Below are positions 55,088-63,896 of a stretch of 64,000 bases of DNA, in pieces. This DNA comes from Clostridiaceae bacterium (lineage in GTDB: Bacteria; Bacillota; Clostridia; Acetivibrionales; DUMB01): NCBI GenBank assembly GCA_012840085.1, contig DUMB01000006.1, forward strand, positions 49,302 to 113,301. The letters are read 5' to 3'. Both the position numbers and the translations under genes were made by a program. The notes under the pieces were generated by a model. That model worked only from the letters and a program-made list of their open reading frames with translations, did no database searches and was not told the origin of the DNA. Position 1 is the stretch's first letter, and every line of letters starts with the position of its first letter.

Positions 55088-57214
55088 TTGAAAGAGAAAT
55101 TTAAAGATAGATATATTACATTGGCACTGTTTTTTATTGCGTTTGGTATAGCCATTGTTTATCAGCTGGTTGACCTCCAGATTGTTAACGGCAAAAAATA
55201 CTATGAAGATTCCCGGTATGTTACGCAAAAGGAAAGAGAAGTTATTGCTCCAAGGGGTAATATTTATGACAGAAACGGTGTCCCGATTGCTACAAACAAG
55301 CAGGCATTTTCACTTCATATTGTCAGGACAGAGATGGGAAACAGTGAATTCAACGATATGATTTTTCAGCTTGTGAATGTTATGGAGAAAAACGGGGACA
55401 AGTTTGAGTCTACCCTGGATAAATATTTAACTTTTGATCCCATATCTTTCAATAACCAGTCTGAAGAAAAAATTGCAAAATGGCAAAAGGATGTTTTGGG
55501 AGTTAAAGAGGCAGATATAATGAAAACTCCTCAGAAAGTTTTTGAATTTCTGAGAAATAAAAAGTTTGAGATAGATAAAAAATACACGGATGAAGAAGCA
55601 TACAAAATAATGAGAGTAAGGCATGAAATTCTATTGGAGAAATGGAAATTTGATACCGGCAATTCGATATGCCTGGCAAAGAGCATTAGCTGGGAAACCG
55701 TTGCTGAGATAGAGGAAAAAAACCATATTTTCAGAGGAATTTCCACCGATGTTGAGCCTATTCGACAGTATATCAATGCAAAAGATGTGGCTCATATATT
55801 AGGATATGTAAGGCCTATAAGTGCAGAAGAGTATAAGGAACTTCGTGAAGAAGGGTATAAGAATGATGATATAATCGGGAAAACAGGTATAGAAAAACAA
55901 GCGGAAAGGTACCTGCGGGGTAAAAACGGACGCAAAAAAGTAGGAGTTGACGCCAATGGAGTGTTGACGGTTGACGGAATTGGAGGAGAACCTGCAATTC
56001 CTGGAAACGATGTAGTTCTGACAATTGATATGAAACTCCAAAAGGTTGCGGCAGAATCATTAAAAAATAGGATAGATTGGATAAGGGGCCTTGGCGGAGA
56101 GAAAAATTTCGGAGATGCAGACGCAGGTGCTGTAGTAGTTCAGGATGTAAATACAGGTGAGATTCTTGCAATGGCAAGTTATCCATCTTATGAACCTTCG
56201 ATTTTTCTTGCTCCTTCAGATGATAAGGAAGCTCAGCAGGCGATAATAGATTTGAACGACCCTGAGAAAAAGGACTCATCAGAATTCAACCGGGCTATTC
56301 AGGGAATTTACGCGCCTGGTTCGACATTCAAGCCGATCACTGCAATAGCTGCTCTGGAGGAAGGAATAATAACTCCGGACAAGCAGATTCTTGACAGTGG
56401 CTCTTTAACAGTACCAGGTAATAGGACACTCAGATGCCTGGAATATCCGGTTCATGGGCATGGATATCTTGATTTAAAGAAAGCCCTTGAAACTTCATGT
56501 AATATATATTTCTATGATATAGGAATGAATACAACAATTGATAAAATTGACAAATGGGCAAAATACTTTGGCCTGGGTGAATATACAGGGATAGATTTGC
56601 CCAATGAAACCAAGGGAATAAGGGCGAACAGGGAGAATAAGCAAAAGCTTTATAAAAACCGGGTCGATCAGATGTGGAGGCCAGTAAATACGGCAATGAC
56701 CTCAATTGGACAGGATGATAATGCATTTACTCCAATTCAGATGGTAAATTATATAAGTACCCTGGCAAATGGAGGCAAGCGTTACACTCCGCACTTAATT
56801 AAACGAGTACTGAAATATGACGGTTCAATTGTAAATGAGACAGTACCACAGTATGAGCAGATACCAGTAAAGCAATCCACTATAGATGCTGTTAAAAAAG
56901 GTATGATAGGAGTAACTACGTCTATAGACGGTACTGCGAAGGAAGCTTTCAAAGATTTTCCTTTTGAAGTAGCTGGTAAGACCGGAACAGCTGAGACCGG
57001 CCGTGAAAGTACCCAGTCGTCAAACGCCTGGTTTGTGGCTTATGCTCCTGCAGACAATCCTCAGGTAGCGATTGCGGTTGTTGTTGAGAAAGGTGTATGG
57101 GGATCATATGCTGCTTATATTGCCAGAGATGTTCTCACGGAATACTTTAAACTTGATGGCAGTGCAAAAATAGATGACAATGTTGAACCTTTTGAACCGG
57201 TATTTACCCGCTAG
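55088..57214 (+). CDS. mrdA: Penicillin-binding protein 2, elongation transpeptidase
   Basis: 708 residues. One N-terminal membrane helix (about 10-30) is followed by a dimerisation domain (ERVIAPRGNIYDRNGVP-like EREVIAPRGNIYDRNGVPIA) and a transpeptidase domain. The active-site motifs are SxxK in GSTFKPIT (Ser near residue 411), SCN in ETSCNIYFYD, and KTG in AGKTGTAETG (near 629). It crosslinks peptidoglycan during rod elongation. A TTG start is used at 55088 with AAGGTGGG upstream. It ends the mre operon. Confidence 0.95.
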   Translation: MKEKFKDRYITLALFFIAFGIAIVYQLVDLQIVNGKKYYEDSRYVTQKEREVIAPRGNIYDRNGVPIATNKQAFSLHIVRTEMGNSEFNDMIFQLVNVMEKNGDKFESTLDKYLTFDPISFNNQSEEKIAKWQKDVLGVKEADIMKTPQKVFEFLRNKKFEIDKKYTDEEAYKIMRVRHEILLEKWKFDTGNSICLAKSISWETVAEIEEKNHIFRGISTDVEPIRQYINAKDVAHILGYVRPISAEEYKELREEGYKNDDIIGKTGIEKQAERYLRGKNGRKKVGVDANGVLTVDGIGGEPAIPGNDVVLTIDMKLQKVAAESLKNRIDWIRGLGGEKNFGDADAGAVVVQDVNTGEILAMASYPSYEPSIFLAPSDDKEAQQAIIDLNDPEKKDSSEFNRAIQGIYAPGSTFKPITAIAALEEGIITPDKQILDSGSLTVPGNRTLRCLEYPVHGHGYLDLKKALETSCNIYFYDIGMNTTIDKIDKWAKYFGLGEYTGIDLPNETKGIRANRENKQKLYKNRVDQMWRPVNTAMTSIGQDDNAFTPIQMVNYISTLANGGKRYTPHLIKRVLKYDGSIVNETVPQYEQIPVKQSTIDAVKKGMIGVTTSIDGTAKEAFKDFPFEVAGKTGTAETGRESTQSSNAWFVAYAPADNPQVAIAVVVEKGVWGSYAAYIARDVLTEYFKLDGSAKIDDNVEPFEPVFTR

Positions 57215-57296
57215 AAGGCTTCTCGGGGACATTCCTTAGCCAATAAGAATATAAAGGTGTGCCCCCTTACTTTATAAAAAAAATAGAGAAAGAAAT

Positions 57297-57314
57297 TGTC
57301 GAATGTGATATAAT
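57297..57314 (+). promoter_or_regulatory. Possible promoter of minC with a Spo0A-box-like site
   Basis: TATAAT at 57309-57314 is a perfect -10, and TGTCGAA at 57297-57303 matches the core of a Spo0A box. No consensus -35 is seen at the right distance, which would be compatible with activator dependence. Confidence 0.4.
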
Positions 57315-57360
57315 TCAGAAGTGGATATTTCCAACATAATTTTCGGGGGTATGGCTAGAA

Positions 57361-58044
57361 ATGGAAGAAAGCAGCATTACTTTCAAAGCTACCGCTAACG
57401 GTTTGATTTTGATCATGAAGGAAGAAGAAGATTTTGAAGCTGTAATTGAACAAATCAGTAAAAAACTTTCCGCAGCAGGAAAATTTTTTAAAGGTGCATC
57501 ACTTGATGTAAAGTACCGGGGAAAAGTATTGAACGAAGAACAAGAGCAGCAAATTATCGAGTTAATGGAGAATAAGACGGGAGCTAAAGTAAAAAGCTTA
57601 CAGCAGGATACCACTGAACCGGAGCAGCTTGAGGTTGAACAGGCCGACAATTTAACCGGTATGCACAAAATAAAAAAATTTTTCTTTACAGGAATTAATG
57701 AGGGAATAACCAAATTTTACAGGGGTACGGTTCGTTCCGGTCAATTGATTAGTTTTGACGGAAATGTAATAGTTATAGGTGATGTTAATCCGGGCGGAGA
57801 GATTGAAGCTACAGGAAACATTATAGTAATGGGTTCTTTACGGGGGATTGTTCATGCCGGAGCTGACGGCAACAAAGAAGCTATTGTTGCTGCATTGAAT
57901 CTTCAGCCTACACAGCTTCGGATTGCTAATATAATAACACGTTGTCCTGACGAAGAGGAAACAAGGAATGTTCTTGTTCCTGAACTGGCATTTGTAAAGG
58001 ATGACATGGTATATATAGAAAGATTCTTGCCTCAATACAAATAA
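57361..58044 (+). CDS. minC: Septum site-determining protein MinC
   Basis: 227 residues. The N-terminal domain (ITFKATANGLILIMKEEEDF) is followed by a linker and the C-terminal beta-helix domain (RGTVRSGQLISFDGNVIVIG, DVNPGGEIEATGNIIVMGSL, RGIVHAGADGN). MinC inhibits FtsZ assembly when recruited by MinD. The ATG lies behind GGGGGTATGGCTAGAA. minD follows after about 90 bases. Confidence 0.95.
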   Translation: MEESSITFKATANGLILIMKEEEDFEAVIEQISKKLSAAGKFFKGASLDVKYRGKVLNEEQEQQIIELMENKTGAKVKSLQQDTTEPEQLEVEQADNLTGMHKIKKFFFTGINEGITKFYRGTVRSGQLISFDGNVIVIGDVNPGGEIEATGNIIVMGSLRGIVHAGADGNKEAIVAALNLQPTQLRIANIITRCPDEEETRNVLVPELAFVKDDMVYIERFLPQYK

Positions 58045-58133
58045 ATTTTACAATATTAACCGTAATTGACAAAAAGAAAAAAGAAATATATATTTTACAT
58101 ATAAGGCATGAGGCACATAGGGGGTACATACAA

Positions 58134-58934
58134 ATGAGTGAAGTTATAGTAATTACTTCAGGAAAGGGTGGAGTAGGAAAGACTACTTCTACAGCAAATA
58201 TTGGTACAGGTCTGGCTTTGATGGGTAAGAAGGTTGTCCTGGTTGATACGGATATTGGGCTTAGGAATCTTGATGTTGTGCTTGGACTTGAGAACAGAAT
58301 AGTCTACGACCTTGTTGATGTAGTTGAGGGTTTTTGCAGGGTTAAGCAGGCACTTATAAAGGACAAGCGTTATGATGGTCTATATTTGCTTCCTGCTGCA
58401 CAGACCAGGGAAAAAACTGCTGTTAATCCGAAACAGATGATTAAACTCTGTGATGAGCTGCGTGAAGAATTCGACTACATTATTATAGATTGCCCGGCCG
58501 GAATAGAACAGGGGTTTAAAAATGCAATAGCGGGTGCGGACAAAGCAATTGTAATAACAACTCCCGAGGTATCGGCTGTAAGAGATGCTGACAGGATAAT
58601 CGGTCTTCTTGAGTCAAATGAATTAAGTAATCCCAAGCTTATCATTAACAGGGTAAGAATGGACATGGTTAAACGCGGAGACATGATGTCTATAGATGAT
58701 ATAATAGACATACTTGCGATAGATCTTATCGGCGTAGTGCCTGACGATGAAAAGATAGTTGTGTCCACGAACAGAGGTGAACCTGCTGTTACTGATAACA
58801 AGTCGTTAGCCGGACAAGCTTACAGGAATATAACAAGAAGGATATTGGGAGAACAGGTTCCTATCATGGATCTCCAATCCGAAGAAGGTTTTGTATTCAA
58901 ATTAAAAAAACTGTTCGGCCTTAAATCATCCTGA
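58134..58934 (+). CDS. minD: Septum site-determining ATPase MinD
   Basis: 266 residues. The deviant Walker A motif GKGGVGKT (residues 10-17), DTDIGLRNLDVVLGLENR and DYIIIDCPAGIEQGF are typical of MinD. The C-terminus (EGFVFKLKKLFGLKSS) is the amphipathic membrane-targeting helix. It recruits MinC and is stimulated by MinE. The ATG follows a GGGGG site. minE follows after 16 bases. Confidence 0.97.
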   Translation: MSEVIVITSGKGGVGKTTSTANIGTGLALMGKKVVLVDTDIGLRNLDVVLGLENRIVYDLVDVVEGFCRVKQALIKDKRYDGLYLLPAAQTREKTAVNPKQMIKLCDELREEFDYIIIDCPAGIEQGFKNAIAGADKAIVITTPEVSAVRDADRIIGLLESNELSNPKLIINRVRMDMVKRGDMMSIDDIIDILAIDLIGVVPDDEKIVVSTNRGEPAVTDNKSLAGQAYRNITRRILGEQVPIMDLQSEEGFVFKLKKLFGLKSS

Positions 58935-58950
58935 AAGGGGAGAATAAAAA

Positions 58951-59232
58951 TTGTTGGATATTTTTAAATTTTTTAATAAGCCTAAGAATTCCAAGGATGT
59001 AGCTAAGGAAAGACTTAAGCTTGTTCTGATTCATGATAGGGCAAACGTATCTCCTCAGTTTCTGGAGATGGTAAAAAGCGAAATAATCAAGGTAATAAAC
59101 AATTATATGGATATTGATGAATCTGAGCTGGACATACAGCTTACCCGGACGAAGAGTGAAGATGGTGAAAGAATTGTACCTGCTCTTGTTGCCAATATTC
59201 CTATAAAGAGTGTTAAAAACAGCGGAAAGTAA
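58951..59232 (+). CDS. minE: Cell division topological specificity factor MinE
   Basis: 93 residues. The N-terminal membrane/MinD-contact region (MLDIFKFFNKPKNSKDVAKE) and RLKLVLIHDRANVSPQFLEM match MinE; the C-terminal dimerisation domain follows. A TTG start at 58951 is preceded by AAAGGGGAG. MinE presence implies an oscillating Min system rather than a DivIVA-only system. Confidence 0.95.
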   Translation: MLDIFKFFNKPKNSKDVAKERLKLVLIHDRANVSPQFLEMVKSEIIKVINNYMDIDESELDIQLTRTKSEDGERIVPALVANIPIKSVKNSGK

Positions 59233-59271
59233 GGTATTTCCGAGAAGTGTTAATAATAAACGGCAAAAGAA

Positions 59272-59330
59272 AATAAAAAGTCCGGATTTCAGGATGGATA
59301 TTTGTGTTTCCAATCCTGAAGTCCGGTTCT
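59272..59330 (-). terminator. Terminator between minE and the UPF0180 gene
   Basis: CCGGATTTCAGGAT (from 59283) pairs with ATCCTGAAGTCCGG (to 59326). On minus the stem is followed by a T-rich run, so it mainly ends the UPF0180 transcript; it may also work weakly for minE. Confidence 0.75.
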
Positions 59331-59341
59331 CTATGCAGTTC

Positions 59342-59596
59342 TTATTGGAGCCGTGAGCGCAGTTCGTTATACACTTGCTCCGGCGACATACCTTTTGCAT
59401 CTATCACTACAGCTTTTGTATTTGTATCGCTTACTCCTAAAAAATTTCTGTCTGATCCTGCTATAATGAGAGCGTCATAATTTTGCATTTGGTCAGTATA
59501 CTTTTGGTTTAAACTAATACTTTCTACATTAAATCCCTTGTCTGCAAGAAAATTCTTTATAGATGTAAGATTTTCCTCTATAGCAATCTTTTGCAT
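59342..59596 (-). CDS. UPF0180 (YkuS-like) protein
   Basis: About 84 residues. The N-terminal IAIEENLTSIKNFLADKGFN and the YDALIIAGSDRNFLGVSDTN, VVIDAKGMSPEQVYNEL segments match the small YkuS/UPF0180 family of Firmicutes. Function is not known. The ATG at 59596 has GGAGGTG at a good distance; an in-frame ATG at 59611 does not. It is convergent to minE. Confidence 0.85.
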   Translation of the reverse strand: MQKIAIEENLTSIKNFLADKGFNVESISLNQKYTDQMQNYDALIIAGSDRNFLGVSDTNTKAVVIDAKGMSPEQVYNELRSRLQ

Positions 59597-59724
59597 CAAA
59601 TTCACCTCCACATCAAGTAGTATTTGTTCAAAGAAACAATCTATTCTGTAATAAATTTGCCATAGCGAAAATATAATTTAATAAACCCGAAATTTACAAT
59701 AAACTATTAAGAGGATGTGGGAGA

Positions 59725-60552
59725 ATGGATGATGTAATTGTCAGATCCAGGTATCCGCGCCGTAATACACGCTGCAGAAAGAGGAAAAGCTTAAGAAATT
59801 ACAGCCAAAAGAGCAATAACAGCCTGGCATTAACAATAACCCGGCAGTTGATTGTTTGCCTTCTGATTTTGCTGCTTGTTGTCATAATTAAAGGAATTCA
59901 GGTTCCTTTTACCAAAGGCATTTCAGAAAAGATAAAATATGTAGTTGTTCATAATATTGACTTTACAAATCTTTACAATAAGATTGATGGAATTGTAGCA
60001 AAAATTACGAATAAAGAAAAAACCAATTCTGAAGAAAACAAAAATCTTGCAGAAGACAAAGATAATACTTATGACGCTGACTCCGCCACTGATTACAAAG
60101 GGCCTGTTGTGGCAGGTGAGATGTATATTCCTGATGAGATGTCACTGGAATATGTGGAAATCAATGCCCAACTGATAGCTCCGGTTGAAGGAACATTGAG
60201 TTCACCTTATGGGGAAAGAATGCATCCCATAAAGAAAACTGTTGAATTTCACAGAGGAATAGATATAGAAGCAGCTGAAGGTACCAAGATAAGGGCAGCA
60301 CTTGGAGGAAAAGTGGTAGAAACAGGAGAAGAGCCAACTTACGGAAAGTATGTAAAGATAGAGCATACTGATGGAATAACAACAGTATATGCCCATTGTT
60401 CAAAGATAATTGCTGAAATAGGGCAGAAAGTGAATCAGGGGGATATAATTGCTGAAGTGGGAGACACAGGTGCAGCAACCGGGTCACATTTGCATTTTGA
60501 GATATGGAAAGATGGAAAATCACTAAATCCATCAAATTATATAGATATTTAA
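59725..60552 (+). CDS. spoIVFA: SpoIVFA-like M23-family membrane protein
   Basis: 275 residues. A basic N-terminus (RSRYPRRNTRCRKRKSLRNY) and one membrane helix (about 35-52) precede a linker and a LytM/M23 domain (LIAPVEGTLSSPYGERMHPI, VEFHRGIDIEAAEGTKIRAA, GSHLHFEIWKDG). Because a SpoIVFB-type protease gene overlaps its 3' end, this is best read as SpoIVFA, the partner that inhibits and anchors SpoIVFB in sporulation. Several M23 ligand positions are kept (FHRG, HLHFE), so enzymatic activity cannot be excluded. The ATG follows AAGAGGATG. Confidence 0.85.
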   Translation: MDDVIVRSRYPRRNTRCRKRKSLRNYSQKSNNSLALTITRQLIVCLLILLLVVIIKGIQVPFTKGISEKIKYVVVHNIDFTNLYNKIDGIVAKITNKEKTNSEENKNLAEDKDNTYDADSATDYKGPVVAGEMYIPDEMSLEYVEINAQLIAPVEGTLSSPYGERMHPIKKTVEFHRGIDIEAAEGTKIRAALGGKVVETGEEPTYGKYVKIEHTDGITTVYAHCSKIIAEIGQKVNQGDIIAEVGDTGAATGSHLHFEIWKDGKSLNPSNYIDI

Positions 60553-61433
60553 AAAAATCTATCAGAGTAAATATTAAGCAGTTTACTCTGGAATTTGATC
60601 CGTTGTTTTTTGCTGCAATCTTTATAATGTATATCTTTGGATACCTTGTGGAATATTTTCTTATATTTTTCTGCATTATGATACATGAGTTTGCACATTC
60701 AATAGTTGCAATTGCTATCGGAAGAAATGTATACGGCATAAGAGTTATGCCTGTAGGTTTGGGTGTATCAATAGAGGAAACCCTGACAGGCAAGCTTGAG
60801 AATATGCTGATATATTTTTCCGGTCCGTCTATTAACTTTTTTTTGTTTTTGATTTTTAAATTTACCGGTACAAATTCAACAGTTCTTGTCAATGTTATGG
60901 TTATAAATGCATATCTTGCAGTTTTTAACGTCATGCCGGTCCTTCCGTTGGATGGAGGCAAAGTATTGCTTGTTATTCTTTCCGGAAGGATTGGTACCTT
61001 TGCAGCTTACAGGCATATTCGGAGATTGTCATTTCTCTTTGGAATACTTTTTATTGCAGTTGGAACTGTTCAGTTTATAAATAACAGCTTTAATTTTAGC
61101 TTGTTCTTAATAGGCATTTATTTATTTTTTCATGTATTTACAAAAAAGATGGAGGCTGCGTTAATGAATATGAAGGATATTATTTACAGGCGGTCAAGAC
61201 TGGTCAAAAAAGGGGTATATCCTGCCAGAGACCTGGTTGCAATTAAAACCATAAAGCTTGGGGAAATCTTAAAACATATGGATTTTGACAGATTTCATAT
61301 GGTTTATGTTCTTGATGACAACCTGAAAATAATTGGAATCGTTACAGAGCAGCAGATAATGGATGGAATAATGAAATATGATTCCAGCATTACATTTGAT
61401 GAGCTGATAAAACTGAACATGTTTGCCAGATGA
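60504..61433 (+). CDS. spoIVFB: SpoIVFB-like M50 intramembrane metalloprotease
   Basis: 309 residues. The HExxH motif is HEFAH (His61, Glu62, His65) in a membrane segment, and the third-ligand motif NVMPVLPLDGGK lies near residue 150. About six hydrophobic segments and a C-terminal CBS-like region (LVAIKTIKLGEILKHMDFDR...) complete the SpoIVFB layout. In Bacillus this protease activates pro-sigma-K. The first ATG overlaps spoIVFA by 49 bases; a later start cannot be excluded. Confidence 0.9.
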   Translation: MERWKITKSIKLYRYLKKSIRVNIKQFTLEFDPLFFAAIFIMYIFGYLVEYFLIFFCIMIHEFAHSIVAIAIGRNVYGIRVMPVGLGVSIEETLTGKLENMLIYFSGPSINFFLFLIFKFTGTNSTVLVNVMVINAYLAVFNVMPVLPLDGGKVLLVILSGRIGTFAAYRHIRRLSFLFGILFIAVGTVQFINNSFNFSLFLIGIYLFFHVFTKKMEAALMNMKDIIYRRSRLVKKGVYPARDLVAIKTIKLGEILKHMDFDRFHMVYVLDDNLKIIGIVTEQQIMDGIMKYDSSITFDELIKLNMFAR

Positions 61434-61723
61434 CAAGTATCTGACAACAAGTTAATTTAACTTTTTGTTAACCTGTTTATACTCTGCTGTGATATAATCA
61501 AAGAGTATAAATAATAAACTGATCTCATTAATAATTGAATATCAGGACACTAAGTATTCTGTAACATATAGCAGATATTTTTAAAAGATTATTTATAAAT
61601 TGATGCATATTGCAGAGCATTTTGGGTATTAATAAATGTCTGTAAGTATATTACAACGCTTATTTATACATATATCTTTATTTATATAATTGCACATATA
61701 TCTACATAATTGAAAGGAAACAT
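61434..61723. other. Intergenic region before the deacetylase gene
   Basis: About 290 AT-rich bases. A stem AACAAGTTAA.../...TTAACTTTTTGTT near 61447-61470 may act as a weak terminator for spoIVFAB. I could not identify a sporulation-sigma promoter with confidence. Confidence 0.4.
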
Positions 61724-62983
61724 ATGAAAAAGACCAGGACGTTTTTAATTATTAGTTTAACAATGCTTTTTTGCGCTGTGGGAGTTTTATTTACCACATA
61801 TGTAGTTTTACATTTGTATAATAAGTCCGGGCATAAGGCTGCGGACAGCAAACCTGTATATGGAACCGGCGATAAAGATAACAGAGTTGATGAAGAGCCC
61901 AATGATGAGTCTGTTGATGAAAGCCTTAGCGATCCTGATAAAGAAGATATAAATAAGCCTGTTGATGAAGGTATTGGCAAAGCTGCTGATAAAAGTGTTG
62001 GTGAGCCTGCCGATGAAGGTATTAATAAGCCTGCATCCGGTGATATTGTTGGCAAAGATGTTAACGACAAAGTTGTTGTTGAAGCGCCACCTGCCGTTGA
62101 AAGGCAAGGTGATAAGGGACCGTCCAGCGGGAACGAAAAGCAGCTGCCTGCAGATGGTAAACAGCCGCCTGCAGATGAAAAGCAGCCGCCTGCAAATGAC
62201 AAGCAGCAACCTGCAGAAGAAGTTAACGACAGCGGGAATCAGGAGCCCACACAATCAGATACCCATGGAAGAAGTCTTGACGCAAGTAAGCTTGCAGGCT
62301 TGAGCAACAAAAAATACGGCTGGTGGGTGAGGGAAAAGGCAGGCCATCAACCTCCTGTTATTGATTCGACATTTAAGAAGCTGATAGATAAATACGATGG
62401 TATATTTTTAGGCAATGCCGAGGAAAAAGTGATATACCTCACTTTTGACGAGGGATATGAAAACGGATATACTCCCCTAATACTCGATACTCTAAAAGAA
62501 AATGACGTCAAAGCCGCGTTTTTCATTACCGGTTCATATATGAAAAGAAACAAAGAACTGGTTAGAAGAATGCTTGATGAAGGCCATATTGTTGGAGGAC
62601 ATACCATTAATCATCCAAGCTTACCCAGTGTCAGCGACAGTGTCCTTGAAAAAGAGCTGTATGGATTTGAGAAAGAGTATAATTCTTTATTTAATGCGAA
62701 AATAAAATATATAAGGCCGCCTAATGGGGAGTTCAGCGAAAGAACCCTTGCGGCAACACAGTTGATGGGTTATAAAAGTGTTTTCTGGAGTCTTACCTAC
62801 CGTGATTTTGAAACCGACAAGCAGAAGGGAGCGGATTATGCCTATAAAATGGTGATGGACAAGCTTCACAACGGTGCTGTAATTCTCCTGCATGCGGTTT
62901 CAAGAGATAATGCTGAAGCCCTGGACAGAATAATAAAAGATATCAAGGCTCAGGGGTATGAATTTCGGCTTCTGGATTTGTAA
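61724..62983 (+). CDS. Polysaccharide deacetylase, PdaA-like (spore cortex muramic lactam synthesis)
   Basis: 419 residues. A signal-anchor helix (about 5-30) is followed by a long acidic, repetitive linker (about 38-190) with (D/E)KQPPA(D/N)-type repeats, then a NodB-type deacetylase domain. YLTFDEGYENGYTPLILDTL (near residue 240), GHTINHPSLP, RPPNGEFSERTL and ILLHAVSRDN are closest to PdaA, which removes N-acetyl groups for delta-lactam formation. PdaA usually has a D in TFD that is kept here. It converges on metF with a 41-base overlap. Confidence 0.88.
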   Translation: MKKTRTFLIISLTMLFCAVGVLFTTYVVLHLYNKSGHKAADSKPVYGTGDKDNRVDEEPNDESVDESLSDPDKEDINKPVDEGIGKAADKSVGEPADEGINKPASGDIVGKDVNDKVVVEAPPAVERQGDKGPSSGNEKQLPADGKQPPADEKQPPANDKQQPAEEVNDSGNQEPTQSDTHGRSLDASKLAGLSNKKYGWWVREKAGHQPPVIDSTFKKLIDKYDGIFLGNAEEKVIYLTFDEGYENGYTPLILDTLKENDVKAAFFITGSYMKRNKELVRRMLDEGHIVGGHTINHPSLPSVSDSVLEKELYGFEKEYNSLFNAKIKYIRPPNGEFSERTLAATQLMGYKSVFWSLTYRDFETDKQKGADYAYKMVMDKLHNGAVILLHAVSRDNAEALDRIIKDIKAQGYEFRLLDL

Positions 62984-63851
62984 GGCTGGTGAGGCCTGCA
63001 ATCTCAAGTACTTTTCTGCTTGATTTGGGTCTGTTCATGGTATATAAATGAATCCCTGAAGCACCATTTTCAATAAGATCACGTATTTGCACGCCGGCAT
63101 ATTCAATACCGGCTTTGCACATATCATCGGGATTATCACAGTATTTATCCATCAGCAAAACCAGTTTTGCGGGTATCGAACACCCGCTCTTCGCAGTGAT
63201 GGATTTTATCTGACTGGCCTTGAATATGGGCATTATACCGGCAGAGACAGGACAATTAATGCCGACGGCCGTGGCTTTGTCCAGAAAGTCATAGTACAGC
63301 CTGTTGTCAAAGAAAAGCTGTGTAACAAGGAAGTCTGCGCCTGCGTCTACCTTTTCCTTTAAGTAGAGCAAATCTTCTTTTAGTCTTTTACTGTCAACAT
63401 GTCCTTCAAGATATGCAGCAGCAGCTATGCAAAAGTTATTTCTTTTTTTTATGTACCCTATAAGTTCACTCGCATATTTAAAAAAATTCTTACTGAAATC
63501 AAAATCAGGCATATGTGCAGGTGGGTCTCCCCTGAGGGCAAGTATGTTTTCGATTCCTTTCCCGTGCAAAGTTTCCAACAAATTATCTATTTCTTCTTTT
63601 GTATGGCCTACGCAGGTGAGATGGGCCATACTTTCAGTTTCATAATCATGCTTGATTTTCGAGGCAATTTCTGCTGTCCGGCTTTTACTGCTGCCTCCTG
63701 CGCCATAGGTTACACTTATGAAGTCCGGATTCAGAGCTTTGAACTGTTCAAGTGAATTATATATTGTTTCAACAGGTACATCAATTTTAGGCGGAAATAT
63801 CTCAAAGGACACCACAGTTTTTTTCTTTTTAAACATATCCTTTATTTTCAT
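62943..63851 (-). CDS. metF: 5,10-methylenetetrahydrofolate reductase
   Basis: 302 residues. It reduces methylene-THF to methyl-THF, for methionine synthesis and, in acetogen-like metabolism, the methyl branch. Signature stretches are VSFEIFPPKIDVPVETIYNS, DFISVTYGAGGSSKSRTAEI, AHLTCVGHTKEEID, ILALRGDPPAH, GADFLVTQLFFDNRLYYDFL and SAGIMPI. The ATG at 63851 follows GAGGAGG. The 3' end overlaps the 3' end of the deacetylase gene by 41 bases. No S-box or other known riboswitch was seen in the 150 bases upstream. Confidence 0.94.
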   Translation of the reverse strand: MKIKDMFKKKKTVVSFEIFPPKIDVPVETIYNSLEQFKALNPDFISVTYGAGGSSKSRTAEIASKIKHDYETESMAHLTCVGHTKEEIDNLLETLHGKGIENILALRGDPPAHMPDFDFSKNFFKYASELIGYIKKRNNFCIAAAAYLEGHVDSKRLKEDLLYLKEKVDAGADFLVTQLFFDNRLYYDFLDKATAVGINCPVSAGIMPIFKASQIKSITAKSGCSIPAKLVLLMDKYCDNPDDMCKAGIEYAGVQIRDLIENGASGIHLYTMNRPKSSRKVLEIAGLTSLTNPEAEIHTPEP

Positions 63852-63878
63852 TTTTTTGACCTCCTCACATCGACCGTA

Positions 63879-63896
63879 GTGTAAACTAAATTACAC
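63879..63896. promoter_or_regulatory. Operator-like inverted repeat upstream of metF
   Basis: GTGTAA and TTACAC arms are separated by six bases, 28 bases before the metF start. It may be a regulator site. Confidence 0.4.

Noticed and set aside
59342..63851. Sporulation sigma factor promoters before spoIVFA and the PdaA-like gene
   Set aside because: Several partial matches exist, but none has both boxes at the right spacing.
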